Shown here: positions 36,639 to 44,257 of the stretch, in pieces
Numbering within the stretch: position 1 is the stretch's first letter
How the letters are laid out: every line of letters begins with the position of its first letter
Assembly (NCBI GenBank): GCA_016705365.1
Contig: JADIYI010000009.1
Location: forward strand, 186,001 to 250,000
Source: Gammaproteobacteria bacterium
GTDB lineage: Bacteria; Pseudomonadota; Gammaproteobacteria; Pseudomonadales; UBA5518
Length of the DNA stretch: 64,000 nucleotides
Direction: 5' to 3'
The notes under the pieces: generated by a model
Seen by the model: the letters and a program-made list of their open reading frames with translations, nothing else
Told to the model about the DNA's origin: nothing
Databases searched by the model: none
Program-made: the position numbers and the translations under genes

Positions 36639-37859
36639 TCACTTGCCACGCTGCAGCGCGATGAAATCGTCGATGGTCTGGTACAGGTAACGGCAGTCCT
36701 CGAGCGTCATCGTCGGGTGGCAGGGCAGCATCAGGCCGTGGCGCATCACGCGCTCGGCGTTCGGGCAGCCTTCCGGGTCAACACGGTACTTCACCTTGTT
36801 CATCATCGGCTGCAGCGCGGTATGGCCGGACATGATCACGCGGGTGAAGATGCCGGAATCCTCGAGGTGGCGCTGCAGTTCACGCCGGCTCCAGCCGAGT
36901 TCGGGGCGCAACTGGACCGGGTAACAGATCCAGGTGGTGAACACCTCGTCGAGCACCCGCGGCTTGACGAAGATATCGCTGCGCGTGTCCATATACGCGT
37001 CGTGCAGCTCGAACCGTTCCTGGCGCAGTTTAGTGAACAGCTCGAGCTTGTTCAGTTGCTCATGGCCGAAGGCCGCGCCAGCCTCGTTGGGGATGAAGCC
37101 ATAGGCGATCTCCTCGAAGATGAACAGCCCGTCGTATTCGATATCGCCGAGGTTTTCGAGAAAGCGGCCGTCGCTGTCGTTCTTGCGCGTGCCGTGCATG
37201 AACTTCTCGGAAGAGCGGCCCCAGGCGCGCAGCATCAGCCCGCGATCCCACAGCTGCGGATCGTTGATCGCGATCAGGCCGCCGTTGCCGAGGCAGGTGA
37301 TGATGTGGAAGATCGAAAAGCTGGTGACGCTGATATCGCTGCGATCACCGGCCGGCGTGCCACGGTAGGTGCCGCCGAGCGTGTCGCAGCTGTCCTCGAT
37401 GATCTTGAGGCCATGCTTGTCGGCCAATGCGCGCAGGCGGTCCCAGTCCGGCATGCCGCCCACGAGGCTGGGAATCAGCAGCGCCCGGGTCAGCGGCGTG
37501 ATGTTGCGCTCGATCCTGTCGATATCGACCTGGTAGGTGTCCGGCTCCACGTCGACCAGCACCGGCACATGACCGTTCAGCACGATGCAGGAAATATCGG
37601 TGCCGAACGTCAGCGTCGGCGTGATGATTTCCGAGCCGGGCGGCAGATCGAGCAGGCGCACGGCGATCAGCAGCGCGGAACTGCCGGAGTTGACCATCAC
37701 CCCGTATTCCTTGCCGAGCAGCCTGGCGCAGCGGCTCTCGAAGGTCTGCACCTGTTCGCCAACCGACATGCCGGTCTTCATCACGTTGACGACCGCGTCG
37801 ATTTCCTTCTGGTCGATCATTGCGCCGCCGTAGCGGACTTCGCGTGCCGGGATTCTCAT
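36639..37859 (-). CDS. DegT/DnrJ/EryC1-family PLP enzyme with His in place of the catalytic Lys
   Basis: A 406-residue fold-type I PLP enzyme. ATG at 37859 (MRIPAREVRYGG) follows AGGTACAGGCAGG. The family blocks MVNSGSSALLIAV, TPTLTFGTDI, IEDSCDTLGGTY and GDRSDISVTSFS are intact, but the next residues are IFHIITCLGNGG: His185 occupies the Schiff-base position (S-F-x-x-x-K in normal members). Known members with His here, ColD and E1 (DdhC/AscC), do not transaminate but dehydrate a keto-deoxysugar at C3. The Cys cluster of E1 (2Fe-2S) is not seen, so a ColD-like mechanism is the closer parallel. There is no sugar-nucleotide or LPS gene nearby; the neighbours are oxidoreductases, so the true substrate may not be a nucleotide sugar. 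Confidence 0.85.
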   Translation of the reverse strand: MRIPAREVRYGGAMIDQKEIDAVVNVMKTGMSVGEQVQTFESRCARLLGKEYGVMVNSGSSALLIAVRLLDLPPGSEIITPTLTFGTDISCIVLNGHVPVLVDVEPDTYQVDIDRIERNITPLTRALLIPSLVGGMPDWDRLRALADKHGLKIIEDSCDTLGGTYRGTPAGDRSDISVTSFSIFHIITCLGNGGLIAINDPQLWDRGLMLRAWGRSSEKFMHGTRKNDSDGRFLENLGDIEYDGLFIFEEIAYGFIPNEAGAAFGHEQLNKLELFTKLRQERFELHDAYMDTRSDIFVKPRVLDEVFTTWICYPVQLRPELGWSRRELQRHLEDSGIFTRVIMSGHTALQPMMNKVKYRVDPEGCPNAERVMRHGLMLPCHPTMTLEDCRYLYQTIDDFIALQRGK

Positions 37860-37988
37860 CCTGCCTGTACCTCTGGGGGTTGGGGTGATCGTGTATCTGT
37901 TACGGGTTGGCGCGACAGCTCGAGCCGGAATTATGCGCCCTCCTCCCCTGCGCGCGAGGCCCAACGGGTTCAACAGGGGGACACAAGA

Positions 37989-38010
37989 GCTCAAATGGTT
38001 TAAGTTGAGC
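37989..38010. promoter_or_regulatory. Inverted repeat in the DegT / AraC-type divergent promoter region
   Basis: GCTCAA (37989-37994) and TTGAGC (38005-38010), separated by 10 bases, lie in the 208-base gap between the divergent DegT-like gene and the AraC-type regulator. The spacing is suitable for a dimeric regulator or a short hairpin. AraC proteins usually bind direct repeats, so the binding protein is not implied; this is only a candidate operator. Confidence 0.3.
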
Positions 38011-38067
38011 CTTGGATCGGCTGCGCGGGGAGGCGCAGATGCAGGATTTTCCGGGGCTCGCTGGCTG

Positions 38068-39180
38068 ATGGCAGTACCGCTTCCACGTCATCCGCCGCAG
38101 GGCGTTCCAGCTCAATTTGCCCTGACGCTGCTCCAGGAAATATCGGCTACCGGCGACGACCCCGGGCACCTGCTGGCACGACTCGGCCTGCCGTTCACGT
38201 TTGCCCAACTGGCGGCAGGGCGCGTGCAGGTCATTTCGGATCACCACTTCGTGCTGCTTTACGGCGAGTGCATCACCGTGCTCTCGGCGCATGCCAACCG
38301 CGAGCGCGGCCTGCCGCCGATGAGCAAGGACGAGGTCGACATGCTCTGCTACTGCGTGATCACCTGCACCACGCTGGCGGAGGTCATCGAACGCGCATCG
38401 CGCTTCTGCGCCATGCTGGATCATCGCGCCGCCGACCTGTCGCTCGTGATCGACGCTGACGAGGCCGTGTTCCACATGGCGACCCAGCGCCTGCGCCACA
38501 GCGTCAGCGGCTTGCTGACGGACCTGAATGGGCTGAGCTTCTACCACCGCCTGTTCGCGTGGCTGATCGGCGAGGCGATCCCGGTGCAAGGCTACGATGT
38601 CTACGCCGAGGCACCGGCGGATCGCGCCACGCTGGAGCGCTTCTTCCAGCAACCGATCCGTTTCGCCTGCCCCGACAATAACTTCCGTTTCCCCGCGCAC
38701 CAACTCGCCAGGCCGGTGGTGCGCAGCTATCAGCGTCTGGTGGAGCGGCTCAGCGTATTTCCCTTCGACCACCTGCGCGAACCACGCGACGGGGCTCAGT
38801 TCGCCGATACGGTGGAACATATCATCGCCACCCGGCTTGGGCGCCAGCAAAGCATGCCGAGCCTCGAGCAGTTCGCGCGTTTCTTCTGCATCAGCCGGGC
38901 CACCTTGCAGCGCCGCCTGCGCGAGGAAGGCGTCACGCTCGATGCGATCAAGCAGCGCTTGCGCCTGAAACTGGCGGAGGAATTGCTGCAGCCGGGCGCG
39001 CGCCTCAAGGTGAGCGACGTGGCGCTCAGGCTCGGCTTCAGCGATGTGCGCTCATTCCGCCGCGCCTTCATCGAATGGACCGGCAAGTCACCGGATGCCT
39101 GGCGGCGCGGCCCTGCGGCGCGGCAGGAAGGAAACAGGTCGGGGATTATCCCGCAACCGCGATCAGGAGGTGGTCGCTGA
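38068..39180 (+). CDS. AraC-family transcriptional regulator (OruR/ArgR-like group)
   Basis: A 370-residue regulator. The N-terminal two thirds form the arabinose-binding-like domain of the subfamily (FALTLLQEISATGDDPGHLL; ATLERFFQQPIRFACPDNNF), and the C-terminal AraC helix-turn-helix is clear (PSLEQFARFFCISRATLQRRL; LKVSDVALRLGFSDVRSFRR). It is divergent from the DegT-VOC-GMC unit, the usual place for a local regulator. Its 3' end overlaps the convergent SnoaL-like gene by 35 bases. Likely activator of one or both flanking gene groups; inducer unknown. Confidence 0.9.
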   Translation: MAVPLPRHPPQGVPAQFALTLLQEISATGDDPGHLLARLGLPFTFAQLAAGRVQVISDHHFVLLYGECITVLSAHANRERGLPPMSKDEVDMLCYCVITCTTLAEVIERASRFCAMLDHRAADLSLVIDADEAVFHMATQRLRHSVSGLLTDLNGLSFYHRLFAWLIGEAIPVQGYDVYAEAPADRATLERFFQQPIRFACPDNNFRFPAHQLARPVVRSYQRLVERLSVFPFDHLREPRDGAQFADTVEHIIATRLGRQQSMPSLEQFARFFCISRATLQRRLREEGVTLDAIKQRLRLKLAEELLQPGARLKVSDVALRLGFSDVRSFRRAFIEWTGKSPDAWRRGPAARQEGNRSGIIPQPRSGGGR

Positions 39181-39592
39181 GATCGCCCGCGAGGTCGAAG
39201 AGCGTGTAGTCGCGATAGCTGAAGCGCCATTTGCCGTCGGCGCGCTCGAAATTGTCGTGGTAGCGCCCCGCGGCAATCACTTGCAGCGGCAGGGAGTCGG
39301 TCGCCTGCAGCACGGTGTAATAGGAGCGGCAGGTCGCCGTACCCGCAGTCTCATCCACCTCGATGATCGGGTTGGTGACAACGTGCTTGGTACGCGGCGT
39401 GCCACAGGGATAAATTTTGACAAAGCGTCGCCACTGCTCGAGCATTCCGGCGTTGTCGAGCAGCTCGCCGGCAGATCTGCTCTTCATGCGCGCATGGCGG
39501 AACATTTCAGCGACGGCCTCCAGCTCACCGCCATCCATCAGTTCGGCATAGCGGTAAAGCAGGTTGGCGATCTCGGTCGCACTGTTGCTCAT
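39146..39592 (-). CDS. SnoaL/NTF2-like protein (dehydratase/isomerase-like fold)
   Basis: A 148-residue NTF2-like protein with IANLLYRYAELMDGGELEAV at the start, the typical position for the Tyr/Asp-containing helix of scytalone-dehydratase-like members, a strand HVVTNPIIEVDETAGTA, and RYHDNFERADGKWRFSYRDY, a strong signature of aromatic-ring-hydroxylating-enzyme beta-subunit-like and SnoaL_4 folds. It follows the PQQ dehydrogenase gene (32 bases) and is probably part of its operon. Confidence 0.75.
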   Translation of the reverse strand: MSNSATEIANLLYRYAELMDGGELEAVAEMFRHARMKSRSAGELLDNAGMLEQWRRFVKIYPCGTPRTKHVVTNPIIEVDETAGTATCRSYYTVLQATDSLPLQVIAAGRYHDNFERADGKWRFSYRDYTLFDLAGDLSDHLLIAVAG

Positions 39593-39624
39593 TCTCGTCC
39601 TCCCTTGAAGTTGGCGGGTCGCCG

Positions 39625-41544
39625 TCAGTTTTCCAGCGTATAGGCCACCAGCGCGTCGCTGATGTCGGTGCCGAGATATTTGTGACCGCCTGCGGCAATC
39701 ACCACGTACTGCTTTCCGCTTTCACCGATCCGGTAACTCATCGGTGTCGCCTGGCCGCCGCCCGGCAGGCGTGCTTTCCACAGCATCTTGCCGCTGTGAA
39801 TATCGAAAGCACGCAAAAAGTTGTCAGTGGTCGCACCGATGAACACCAACCCCGAAGCCGTGACCATCGAGCCACCGAGATTCGGCACGCCCCAGTCAAA
39901 CCACAGCGGGAATGGCGCCACATCACGCGTCGAGCCAAGTGGCACCTCCCACAGACGCTCACCCTTGTTCAGGTCAATCGCGAGCAGCGTGCCCCAGGGC
40001 GGGCGAATGCAGGGTGCGCCGAGCGGCGAGAGCATCGGCGCCATCGTATGCGCGTAGGGCGCGCCGAGCGAGGGCGGAAACCTCTCGCCGCGCGCGAGCA
40101 TCGCATCGGCCTGCGCACGTGGATACATGCGGATGATCGCCGGTACCTGGGTCGTGTTGGCGATGAGTATGCCATTGACCGGGTCAATCGATACGCCGCC
40201 CCAGTTCGTCGCACCCATGAAACTCGGGAAATAGATCGTGCCGCGCAGCGAGGGCGGCGTAAACACCCCTTCCCAGTTCGCGCCCTCGAAGAGATCCATG
40301 CACTTGCCCTTGTCCCACGGCGTGAAACCCCAGATATCCTCCTGCGCCAGATCGCGGCGCACGATGAATGCCGGATTGACCGGGAAGGGCTGCGTGGGGC
40401 TGTAGCGCTCGCCCTCGATGGCCCCGCTCAGCGGCACCGGGCGCTCCTCGACCGGGAACAGCGGCTCACCGCTCTCGCGGTTCAGGATGAAGATATGGCC
40501 CTGCTTGGTCGCCTGCGCCAGCGCCGGAACCTCGACGCCAGCGCGGTGCAACGGGAACAGCACCGGCTGCGAGGGAATGTCATAGTCCCAGTGGTCACGG
40601 TGCACGGTCTGGAAATGCCACTTCACCGCGCCGGTCACGGCATCCAGCGCCACCACCGAGGAGGCATAGTAATCACGCTCGCCACGGATGATATTGGTGT
40701 GGTCGGTCGAAGCATTGCCGGTCGGCACGAACACCAGCTTGCGCTCGCTGTCGACCGACAGCGGCGCCCAGGCATTCGGCGTACCACGCACGTAAGGTTC
40801 GCCCGCAGGCGGCACTGAACCTGGAGGCGCGGAATTCCACGACCACAGCAGCGCGCCGCTGTGCACATCGAAGGCACGGATCACGCCCGCCGGCACATCG
40901 ACCCGCATATTGTCGGGAATCCGGCCACCGAGCACGATCTTGCCGTCGACGATCACCGGCGGCGAGGACGGCGAAAAGTCGCCGGGCTGTGTCTGTCCCA
41001 GCCCCTGGCTCAGGTCGAGCGCACCGTTATCGCCAAAGCCCGCGCACGGCTTGCCGCTCGCCGCATCGAGCGCGAGCAGCCGGCCATCGAGCGTACCCGC
41101 GAACACGCGGCCCGGACACTCGCCGCGGTAACCCGCCTCCTCGGCGTGGTAAGTCAGGCCGCGGCAATTCAGCAGGTAGCTGCCCCGGGTGTCGGCGGTG
41201 TAGTGATACGCCCACAGCTCCTTGCCGGACTCCGGATCCAGCGCCGCCACCTTGCCCAGCCCCGAGCACACGAACATGCGGCCACCGGCCACGATCGGCG
41301 TGCCCTCGAAGGTGGGCGACGCTGGTGCCGGCGCATCGAGCATGCCGATATGATAGGTCCACGCTTCCTTCAAATGGCCCACGTTGGCGGGCGCGATCTG
41401 CGTCAACGGTGAAAATTTCATGCCGCCCTCGTTGCCGCCCATGTACGGCCAGTCGGCACCGGTGCCGTCCGCCGCTGCAACTGCGGCATACACGATGCCG
41501 AGCAATGCCGCGGCGCCGGATTTCCATGTAGATGCGATATTCAA
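39625..41544 (-). CDS. PQQ-dependent dehydrogenase (glucose/quinate-dehydrogenase-like)
   Basis: A 639-residue quinoprotein; start is placed at the TTG at 41544, which has GGGAG eight bases upstream, rather than the TTG at 41568. A hydrophobic segment follows (AAALLGIVYAAVAAADG), likely a signal peptide. Eight beta-propeller blades with Trp motifs are visible, and FQTVHRDHWDYDIPSQPVL is the typical active-site region of membrane glucose dehydrogenase relatives; the several-helix N-terminal anchor of Gcd is absent. It oxidises a sugar or polyol in the periplasm and delivers electrons to ubiquinone or a cytochrome. Operon with the dimethylglycine-dehydrogenase-like and SnoaL-like genes. Confidence 0.88.
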   Translation of the reverse strand: MNIASTWKSGAAALLGIVYAAVAAADGTGADWPYMGGNEGGMKFSPLTQIAPANVGHLKEAWTYHIGMLDAPAPASPTFEGTPIVAGGRMFVCSGLGKVAALDPESGKELWAYHYTADTRGSYLLNCRGLTYHAEEAGYRGECPGRVFAGTLDGRLLALDAASGKPCAGFGDNGALDLSQGLGQTQPGDFSPSSPPVIVDGKIVLGGRIPDNMRVDVPAGVIRAFDVHSGALLWSWNSAPPGSVPPAGEPYVRGTPNAWAPLSVDSERKLVFVPTGNASTDHTNIIRGERDYYASSVVALDAVTGAVKWHFQTVHRDHWDYDIPSQPVLFPLHRAGVEVPALAQATKQGHIFILNRESGEPLFPVEERPVPLSGAIEGERYSPTQPFPVNPAFIVRRDLAQEDIWGFTPWDKGKCMDLFEGANWEGVFTPPSLRGTIYFPSFMGATNWGGVSIDPVNGILIANTTQVPAIIRMYPRAQADAMLARGERFPPSLGAPYAHTMAPMLSPLGAPCIRPPWGTLLAIDLNKGERLWEVPLGSTRDVAPFPLWFDWGVPNLGGSMVTASGLVFIGATTDNFLRAFDIHSGKMLWKARLPGGGQATPMSYRIGESGKQYVVIAAGGHKYLGTDISDALVAYTLEN

Positions 41545-41564
41545 TTCGTTGTCTCCCTGCACGA

Positions 41565-44021
41565 TCAAAGCTTGATCCGCTCCATCCGCGGATCGTAAAA
41601 CGGACGCAGTGACACGGTAGCAGGATAGCGCCGCCCCGCGATATCCACTTCCCAGTTTCCTTCGCCGAGCGAATGCTCCTCGAGATGCTCGCCTTCGACC
41701 ATCGCCAGTCCCACCGATCCACCGAGCGTATGGCCATAGGACGCGGCGCGCACATCGCCCACCGCCACCCCGTCGCGCAACACCACCTCGGCGTGGTACA
41801 TCATCGCCTCGGGATCCCTGAGCAGCACCTGCACCAGCCGCTGCGGATAGGGGCTTGCGGCTTTCTTCGCCACGCAGGCATCGCGGCCGATGAAACCACC
41901 CGGCTTTTTCAGGTTCACCGCGAAGCCGAGACCCGTCTCGTAGGGATCGTCGGTGTTGTCGATATCGTGGCCGTAATCGCGATAGCCCTTTTCGAGACGC
42001 AGGCTGGCGAGTGCTTTCAGCCCCGCGAGACGCAAACCGAATTTCGCGCCCGCGTCGAGGATCCGGTCGAGCACATGCACCGCCTGCTCGGAGGGAATGT
42101 TCAGCTCGTAACCGAGTTCACCGACATAGGTGATGCGCACGCACAGCAGGCGTGCGAAGCCGATATCGATCTCGCGCGCGGTGCGGAACGGGAAGGCTTC
42201 GTTCGAGAGATCCGCGCTGCTCAGCGATTGCAGCAGTGCGCGCGAGCGCGGGCCCTGCACGTTGAGCTGCGCATAGCCCGAGGTCACGTCGGTCACACAC
42301 ACATGCTGCCCGGACGCGATGTGGCGCCGCATCCAGGTCTCGACGTGACGGTGCGCGGTATCGGAGGCCACCACCATGAAGCGCTCCTCATCGAGCTTGA
42401 TCACGGTGAGATCCGCTTCCAGCTTGCCGGCATCGTTCAGCCACTGCGTGTAGGTGATGCGCTCGGGCTCGCCGTCCACATCGTTGGCCGAGAGATGGTT
42501 GAGAAACGCGCCGGCATCACGGCCCTGCACCAGGAACTTGCCCATGAACGACATGTCCATCGCGATCACCGCCTCGCGGCAGGCGCGGTGCTCGGCCTCC
42601 CACCACGGGAAAAAGTTCTCGCGCCCCCAGGAATATTTCTCGATCACCGGCTCTTGACCGGGCGGCGCAAACCAGCCGGGCGATTCCCAGCCGCTCACAT
42701 CGCGAAAGTGCGCACCGCGCGCGGCGAGGCGTTCGTGAAACGGCGATTTGCGCGCGCCGCGTGCGCTTTGCATCGCGCGCGAGGGATAGCGGCACTCGTA
42801 GACCATTCCCAGCACCTCGAAGGCACGCGCCCGCCGGTATTCCGGGTTGCACTGGTAGCGGTGGAAACGATCGATATTGAAGCCGGTGACATCGACATCG
42901 GGCCGTCCGTGCAGCATCCAGTGCGCCAGCACGCGGCCGATGCCGCCCCCGGTGATGATGCCGACGGAATTGAGCCCCGCGGCCACGAAGTAGTTGCGCA
43001 GTTCGGGGGCCTCGCCAATGATCGGCGCGAGATCCGGCGTGAAACTCTCGGGGCCGCAGAAGAACTTGCGGATCCCGACTTCCATGGTGACCGGCACCCG
43101 GCGCATGGCACGCTCGAGAAAGGGCGACAGACGGTCCATGTCACCCGGCAACTCGCCAAAGGAGAAATCATCGGGAATGCCCTCGACCCGCCACGGCGCG
43201 CAGTCGGGCTCGAACATCCCGACCATCATGCCGCCGCCTTCCTCGCGGTAATAGGCATGCACCGATGGATCCTCCATTACCGGCAGGTCCTTGCCGAGCC
43301 CGGGGATCTCGTCGGTGATCAGGTAATAGTGCTCGGCGGCCTGGTTGGGAATGCAGACGCCGGAAAGCTCGCCCAGTTGGCGCGCCCACATCCCGGCGCA
43401 GTTCACCACGAATTCCGCCTGGATATCGCCGTGTTCCGTGCGCACGCCGAGCGCGGTTCCGTTGCGGGCCAGCACACCCGTGACCGGCGTGTTCTGGAAA
43501 ATCCTCACGCCCTTCAGACGCGCGGCCTTGGCCATCGTCATCGTCAGGTCGACCGGATTGATGCGCCCGTCATCGGGGCAATAAAAGCCCGCGACCATCG
43601 GCGCGGTATCCGCGTATGGAAACAGGCGCTTGATCTCGGACGGCGAGATCTCCTGCACCTCGTTGCCGTGGCGCCGGTTGAAGCAGGTGACGCGGCGGTA
43701 CTCCTCGAGGCGATCGCTATCGGAGGCGACCTCGATGAAGCCCACCTTCATGAAGCCCGTCGACATCCCGGTCTCGCGCTCGATGCGCTGGTAGAGTTCG
43801 CGCGAGTAGCGGCGGATGCCGAGCGAGGTTTCCGAACTCGAGCCATAGATCGTCATCAACCCGGCCGCATGCCAGGTCGTGCCCGAGGTCAGCTGGTCGC
43901 GCTCGAGCAGCACGACATCAGTGCATCCCATGTCGGCGAGGTTGTAGGCAACGGAGCAACCGATGATGCCCCCGCCGATGATCACGACCCGGGCGCTGCC
44001 GGGTATCTGCTTGCTCGTCAT
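41565..44021 (-). CDS. Dimethylglycine/sarcosine-dehydrogenase-like FAD flavoprotein with GCV_T domain
   Basis: An 818-residue protein starting at ATG 44021, after GGAGAACGAACCTGTC. N-terminal DAO domain with FAD motif VVIIGGGIIGCSVAYNLADMG and the linker SGTTWHAAGLM; the His in TWHAAG is the covalent-FAD position of dimethylglycine dehydrogenases. A middle FAO_M region (HRYQCNPEYRRARAFEVLG, GWESPGWFAPPGQEP) leads to the aminomethyl-transferase (GCV_T) domain with LDEERFMVVASDTAHRHVE, and a GCV_T_C domain to the end. The family oxidatively demethylates N-methyl amines and hands the one-carbon unit to tetrahydrofolate. Its end overlaps the region of the PQQ dehydrogenase start, so the two are translationally close. 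Confidence 0.88.
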   Translation of the reverse strand: MTSKQIPGSARVVIIGGGIIGCSVAYNLADMGCTDVVLLERDQLTSGTTWHAAGLMTIYGSSSETSLGIRRYSRELYQRIERETGMSTGFMKVGFIEVASDSDRLEEYRRVTCFNRRHGNEVQEISPSEIKRLFPYADTAPMVAGFYCPDDGRINPVDLTMTMAKAARLKGVRIFQNTPVTGVLARNGTALGVRTEHGDIQAEFVVNCAGMWARQLGELSGVCIPNQAAEHYYLITDEIPGLGKDLPVMEDPSVHAYYREEGGGMMVGMFEPDCAPWRVEGIPDDFSFGELPGDMDRLSPFLERAMRRVPVTMEVGIRKFFCGPESFTPDLAPIIGEAPELRNYFVAAGLNSVGIITGGGIGRVLAHWMLHGRPDVDVTGFNIDRFHRYQCNPEYRRARAFEVLGMVYECRYPSRAMQSARGARKSPFHERLAARGAHFRDVSGWESPGWFAPPGQEPVIEKYSWGRENFFPWWEAEHRACREAVIAMDMSFMGKFLVQGRDAGAFLNHLSANDVDGEPERITYTQWLNDAGKLEADLTVIKLDEERFMVVASDTAHRHVETWMRRHIASGQHVCVTDVTSGYAQLNVQGPRSRALLQSLSSADLSNEAFPFRTAREIDIGFARLLCVRITYVGELGYELNIPSEQAVHVLDRILDAGAKFGLRLAGLKALASLRLEKGYRDYGHDIDNTDDPYETGLGFAVNLKKPGGFIGRDACVAKKAASPYPQRLVQVLLRDPEAMMYHAEVVLRDGVAVGDVRAASYGHTLGGSVGLAMVEGEHLEEHSLGEGNWEVDIAGRRYPATVSLRPFYDPRMERIKL

Positions 44022-44257
44022 GACAGGTTCGTTCTCCGCTACCGTGAAATCAATTCCCCGTGGACCATGAAGCATCGCCCTCGGCCCCGGGCACGTACCG
44101 CGAACCGATGCTCGGATGCCGGTGCCGCCGGCCCGATCCTTCAGGCGCGGCGATTATCGGATGCAATGCGCGGTATCTCCATACGTGCGGACGGGCCAGG
44201 ATGCTGAAGCGCCTGGAGAGCATTCAGAAAGATTTCCAGGCCCTGACTTGCCGCGAA

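Noticed and set aside
41673..44207. Long plus-strand open frame opposite the dimethylglycine-dehydrogenase-like gene
   Set aside because: His/Arg/Ala-rich shadow of a recognised gene, no start context.
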